The notes beneath the pieces were generated by a model. It was not told where the DNA came from and did not search any database. It was given only the letters and a program-made list of their open reading frames with translations. A DNA stretch of 64,000 nt from Numida meleagris (taxonomy: Eukaryota > Chordata > Aves > Galliformes > Numididae), in the NCBI RefSeq assembly GCF_002078875.1, contig NC_034411.1, positions 30,460,260 through 30,524,259 of the forward strand, given 5' to 3'. Positions 59,001 through 64,000 of this stretch are shown here, piece after piece. The position numbers and the translations under genes were made by a program. Numbering within the stretch: the first letter of the stretch is position 1; every line of letters begins with the position of its first letter.

Positions 59001-61147
59001 TGCTCTGTTTCTCACTGGGAATCAGGTGGGTATGGGAGAGGCTGCATTTGTTTCATCTCTGGAGCGGCATGAAGAAATGATTTTTAGCTTGGCAGCCTCA
59101 TTGGAAAATAATTTAGATTCAGAGGAAAACAAATGTAAATTTTTGGGGGTTTAACTCACAGGGGAGCGGGGAATCAGTCTCATTGTTTTCAGCTGACAAA
59201 ATGTTCCATGTGATCCAAAATGAAAGGCTGAGCTATGGATGCACGCAAACAAAAGCAAAGAGGGGGTGGATTATGCAACTGCAGGCAGAAGGAACAGTTA
59301 TTGCTATCCCCGTCTTTTATGGAGGGGACAATAAGAAAAACCCATCTGCAAAGGCCTTGTGGCCTGGTCAAGGCTTGGTTGGATTGAAGACCCTGCCTGC
59401 AGTGAGGGACCTGAGCATGGGAACTCCCTCTTGGCCAGGAGTCCCAGCCTTAAGAAGTCCAGAGCCAGACTCTTCTCCACCGCTCTGACTTTTCTGCTGA
59501 AGATATTCTTTTCTAAATTAAAGCACCTCTCTCCAGCCTGCTAGATTAGGGCATTGTTCCAGGATTTGGGATGTTCACATTCCCTTCCGTGAGGGAGGGA
59601 CTATGTTCTTTAGGTCAGAAGAACTCAATCAAAGGGGAGAAAATGACAGCCACCCTTGTGCCCTGGGGGGCTCCTCTGTGCCTTGCAGCCTACAGCTATG
59701 CTCCAGGCAGTGGGGAGGCTGCATCCTCCTGTGCTGAGTGAGTGTTTAACCTGGGTCTCCTACGCTCTTGGGGCTGGATGTAATGACACAAACAGCACTA
59801 GCTCCTCTTGCAGATTAGTGAAGCTAATAAGCCCTTTTCTTTTTTCACAGCTAGCATCATTCAGGAAATGCGGTACTAATGTGTACATAGTTTTGGGACA
59901 ACTAAAATCATATTTCCAGAGACTGTATTATTATCTGGAAAAAATAATGATTGTTAGGTCTATTCATGAACAGACACTTGCAGAATTAGTTCCATATATC
60001 TGGGAAGGAACCATTTCAATCTCTCTTTTGAAACTGAGCAGTTGTTGGATATTAAAAAAACTGACCAGGAAAATGGGATGAGACTCAATTGGAAGTGCTT
60101 GGAACTTAATGAAGAAAATGTTATTCGCATTGGTGACAGTATCATTGATACTAAGGAAAATGCAGCTCAATTCAACAAGCTTCTTCCTGATTCTATTGTA
60201 TTTGCCAGTGGTTTTGCTTATGCAAAGAGGATGTGCTGCCTGTTACAGAACTGCCTTTACCTGTGTTATGTTGTTGAAGGGAACCCACACAGACTCTGCT
60301 GTGGGACCCACGTTGTGCTCCAATGGGGCACGTGTGTGTGGTAAAATACAGGTTCCATCCTTAATGTTTTCCCAAGCAAAGATAGAACCAGTTGCATTAG
60401 GTGGCAGATAGATGAGTCGGCAGCTCATGATGGGATAAAAGGAAGCAGGTGAGTAAGTGCAGAAACCTCAAATGGCCTCCATTATGGCAAACTTGGATGT
60501 GTCTGATCCACATATCAGCCACCTCGTAAGAGAAGTGAGTTGTGGTAGTAGAATATGTCCATTCAGAGAGTCACTAAAATGCAGAGGGTGTGAAAGGAAA
60601 GAACTTTGAAATAAGAAAAAAATAGGAAATAATTTTAGGGCAATTGAACTTGGGTAAGAGCAGGAGGAGAAGAAGCGGGTGTACACAGTGATGCAGGTGA
60701 TGCCAGTCAGCACTCCTGCTTCCTTTTCCCATAAAGCAAGACCGAAACACCCTATTTGAAGAAGAGAGGCTTTAAAGGGCAAAAGGATATACTTTTTCTG
60801 GAATTGTATGATGTAGTTGTAGGGGTTCTTTGTTGCAGAACGTTATTATGGCGGATAGTGTAGACTCAAAGTGTGATAGACATGGGATTAAATTTAGCCT
60901 TGCTGTAACTCAGGGAATGGACCGTGTCTTAATAAAGCATGAATAACAGCATCTGCAGTTGCAATACATAACACTAGTAATCCTTGTGTCTTCAAAGCCC
61001 GGACTGGCCGGGATGAAACTACAAGTGCTATTAATGCTCACATTCAACATACAAGATAATCAGCCAAGAAAAGGGCAGGGTAAGATATCTCTACTGATAC
61101 GGAATTTAGGTGAATTAGGAAGGGTTTTGCAGCTTTTCCTTCAAACA
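56046..61147. other. Unique non-coding stretch
   Basis: No gene was recognised. A pyrimidine-rich acceptor-like tract ending TTTTTTCACAG lies at about 59835-59850, and a strong donor (CAG followed by GTGAGT) lies at about 60446-60454. The 600 bp between them is not a continuous open frame. Three open frames of 100 or 141 codons occur between 59656 and 60411 with no recognisable domain. Confidence 0.5.
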
Positions 61148-61205
61148 TAGAATCATTTAGGTTGAAAAAGACCTTCAAGATCATAAAGTCCAACGTTCAG
61201 TATCA
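61148..61205 (-). mobile_element. CR1 LINE 3' tip, reverse orientation
   Basis: ATAGAATCATTTAGGTTG, AAAAAGACCTTCAAGATCAT and AAAGTCCAACG match the reverse complement of the last 55-60 bp of a CR1 element. It is the shortest CR1 piece in the window. The 5' truncation is extreme, which is common for CR1. Confidence 0.9.
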
Positions 61206-64000
61206 TTAACTGTTGGTTGGGTAACAGACAATGTGGACAATAAATTTTTCATAATGAATCAGACCTTTTCTGCATCTTATTCTCCAGGAACTTCCTGCAC
61301 AGTTTCTTACGAATGAGTTTCTGAAGCTTTTTTTGTCTGACGGATGTTGTGTTAGACTGTTCTCTTTCCATGGGTGCCTGGTGGGCAAAGTGGGCTTTGT
61401 GTTATTGCAGGAGAGGCTTTCTTAGAGCACTGACCAAGGAAGTATTGTTTCTTATTATGAACAAGTTGCTAGCAGCCAAACAAATCATTGCAAAACTAAA
61501 CAGAGTGTGTGCTGCACTTCAAGAGCCTGGTCTTGTTTTGACAAGAACCTAAAGCAAATGCTAGCAGAGGGCAAAGCAGAGAGAACAGAAAGACTTCATT
61601 TCTGGCTGGGCTGAGAGAGAAGCCGCCAGCCTGATGGACAGGCCATGGACCCATGGGTTGTGTGTGCAAAACTTCTCTTTCCTCTTAGGATCTTGAGGAT
61701 GGGATATTGCTCTCTGAGCCCGCTGGCACGTGAATTCCTCTGCTCTAAATGTTGACCATCCACATCAGAGATGCCTCATTAAGTGGAAGGTCTGTAATGA
61801 AGATCCAGTCATCTGCTCTGGGCCCATTCCCTTTCCGTGGCATTTCATTCCCAGTATGCAGGTCACTTGTAGATCATCTTGCCTTTTTCTCATGCTTCCA
61901 TGCACACGATGGAAACCTAGGCTGCATCACCTAAACACTGACTGTGTTACTTCACTGCTCATCAGGGACCTATCTTGCTCTTGTTGTTGCCATAGAAGAT
62001 CTCAATTATAAGCTGCCTGCAGTTTGCTACCTGCAGGAGGTAGCTCTGCAGAATCAGCTAGATCCCCATCTGGCTATTAAAAGGGGCATTCATCCAGCTC
62101 TGCTCCCTGTCACCTCTGCCACTGCCTGACAAGGCGTCAGGCTTCCCTCAAACCAGACTCCAATCTACTGTCTTTAGTCCTGACTCCGATGTTTTTGATA
62201 TTTGGGAAGTGCTCAAGATGGGAGGGTAACAAAACACAGGTGTGTGTGCAGCTATTGTCAAGAAAGAAAAGAGGAAGTAGAGAACATGGCTTTCATCATG
62301 GGTGGGATATGCTGCCTTCATGACGTACACGTTACTTCCCTGAATGACTCATCTCATTGAGAAGAAAAATAACCAGATGGACCGAATTTCTTTAGTGCTA
62401 AGAGCTGCATAATGCAGCATTTAATTAGAGGGATACAAACTTCAGCAAAGATGAGTCTGAAAAGCAGGAGGGTCATTCATGTAGCAAAGAGGTGACGATG
62501 AGCAGGCTGGAAATAACACAGAATTAGAGGATTTCTAAAGAAATAAAGTAGTTTTAATAGCGTGGCAAATTTCACTGACCTGTCACTGGAGACTGGCTTT
62601 TTGCCTTTTATTTGATTTCGTACATAGATCAGCTCTTTCAGGTGAGATCGTTTCAACTCTAGGAAAGGAATTCCAAGCCTCACTGAGATGACAGACAAAT
62701 GATCGTTTTCTTTCACATAAGAATTAAGCTTCATGGAACTATTGATTTCTGAACATAATACATCACAAGATACTGTGACCAGAAACTGGCCTGCTGGCTT
62801 CCTCTCTCTTATTGTGAAGCAATTCTCTGTTCTGCGTCCTGCTTTCTGAACACTATGCTGAGAGCTGTTGTTATTTCATTGATAGAATTAATCCACGCAA
62901 CTTGCACCTGACTGGATTTTTACAGCTCTTCCTGCTGATAGCTGTTGTGCTGAGCTTAACTGCAGCATCTCAGCCAGCTCACAATTGGAAAAGGGCTGGG
63001 AAGTCTTTCCCTGATTGACGATTCCAGTTGCCTGCTATTACAGGCAGGCACACCATGTCACATTCTTCATAAACCCAGTGAGCTCCAACATTAAAAAGCT
63101 TTTAAGGTAAGCCTAGTGACTATTGGTCTCAGCAGAAGTTTGTTCTCCACCTCTATCCTCCCCAAAGGAGTTCTGATTATTTTTACACTTCCTGTTGTGC
63201 ATTGCTTTGCTTTCACAAAGACAGATAAAGCGATGGCTTCTTACAACTCCTTTTATAAGTTTGACATGTAGTTAATTCTTTGTTGCAGGTGATTAATGCA
63301 TTGGCAGAGCACTCAGAGCAGGGTAATATACAGAGTGAAATGGAGAAATCAGAACTGATGTTGATTTGGTCCCAATACCAAATCAATGGTAAGGTACCTG
63401 ACTTTTTATCTGCTTTCTAATGTAACAGCAAAGACTACAGGATGAAATGCATCCTGGCACTAGAATGGAATTTAACAACTACCTCATCACCATAGTATCT
63501 CACTATAGAGAGCTGAATTTCTTCCACAGAGAACACACACCCATGAGTGTAACACTCACCTTGTTTTGAAGAGTATTTCCAAGCACTGTCGAGCAAGACT
63601 TTGACTGTGCTAATGTACAATAAATCAGTGATCACCAATGCTCCATGGTTTTCATGCTGAGGAAAATTTCCAGAAAGCAGTAAAAATTATCTACAGCCAA
63701 GGAAGGTGCGAGTCACAGGCTAGGAACTGCAGAACTTGCCAGGCCTGTTTTTTGTTTTTAGGTTTTGGAAGTGTCCTGGTGACCTCATGCCACCATAACC
63801 TGAAATTCTTATGATCAATTCTTATGATCAATTACACTGATGGTAAATCCGCACTGGCTCAGCATTTCAAACTTGCTCACGTTACTTGATGGTTTCTAAT
63901 TGACCAACATCCAATTTGTCATAAAAAAAGAGTGTAACCAACTACAAATACCCATGACCAATATTATGTGTTTGGGAGGCACAAATCGTATGCTGTCATT
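61206..64000. other. Unique non-coding stretch at the right edge
   Basis: No gene was recognised. It contains a good donor-like AAGGTAAGC near 63103-63111 without a convincing exon before it. A perfect 13-bp tandem duplication lies near the right end. The longest open frame is 93 codons (61730-62011, plus). Confidence 0.55.
63804..63833 (+). repeat. 13-bp tandem duplication, 2.3 copies
   Basis: AATTCTTATGATC occurs twice in perfect tandem, followed by AATT. This is a local slippage-type duplication. Confidence 0.85.

Noticed and set aside
59850..60450. Possible internal exon between a pyrimidine-rich acceptor and a strong donor
   Set aside because: No frame is open across the whole 600 bp and the length is unusual for an internal exon; I recognise no protein in either strand.
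1..64000. CRISPR arrays, bacterial operons, phage or plasmid modules
   Set aside because: No direct-repeat arrays, ribosome binding sites or gene-dense strands are present; CR1 elements place the DNA in a vertebrate nucleus.

Overview
This window looks like non-coding DNA from a bird nuclear genome. The main evidence is about a dozen 5'-truncated CR1 LINE fragments on both strands. Several carry the recognisable CR1 3' end: a GTTGGACTAGATGA-type block followed by the ATTCTATG terminal repeat. There are no prokaryotic operons, no mammalian-type SINEs, GC content is modest, and CpG is depleted outside one island. CR1 also occurs in turtles and crocodilians. A bird is the best guess, and I cannot name the species.

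Layout. Positions 1-3900 are unique sequence with a perfect 15-bp hairpin near 522-558. Positions 3930-4600 hold a CpG island, the only strong promoter candidate, with a CTCF-like motif and a possible first exon. Positions 4600-8650 are unique sequence with an overlapping acceptor/donor motif at 7559/7560 and a GATA-containing block. Positions 8661-8905 hold a nuclear copy of mitochondrial ND4 (a NUMT) in reverse orientation. Positions 8930-11570 include an AT-rich kilobase, and a TCCCR pentanucleotide satellite lies at 11632-11718. From there to the end, unique sequence is interrupted by CR1 fragments (near 18.6, 20.5, 25.3, 31.5, 40.4, 46.8, 47.4, 50.1, 53.7, 55.9 and 61.1 kb), a few MIR-like ancient SINE remnants, poly-A/T tracts, and short tandem duplications.

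No multi-exon protein-coding gene could be identified. The longest open frames (238, 219, 212, 183 and 173 codons) have no recognisable domain. Most lie in GC-richer sequence where stop codons are rare, so I treat them as chance frames. The window is best read as intergenic or intronic DNA, possibly around the 5' end of one transcription unit at the CpG island. I found no new multi-gene system. The most solid unusual observation is the ND4 NUMT. The most testable functional leads are the CpG-island promoter and the possible recursive splice site.
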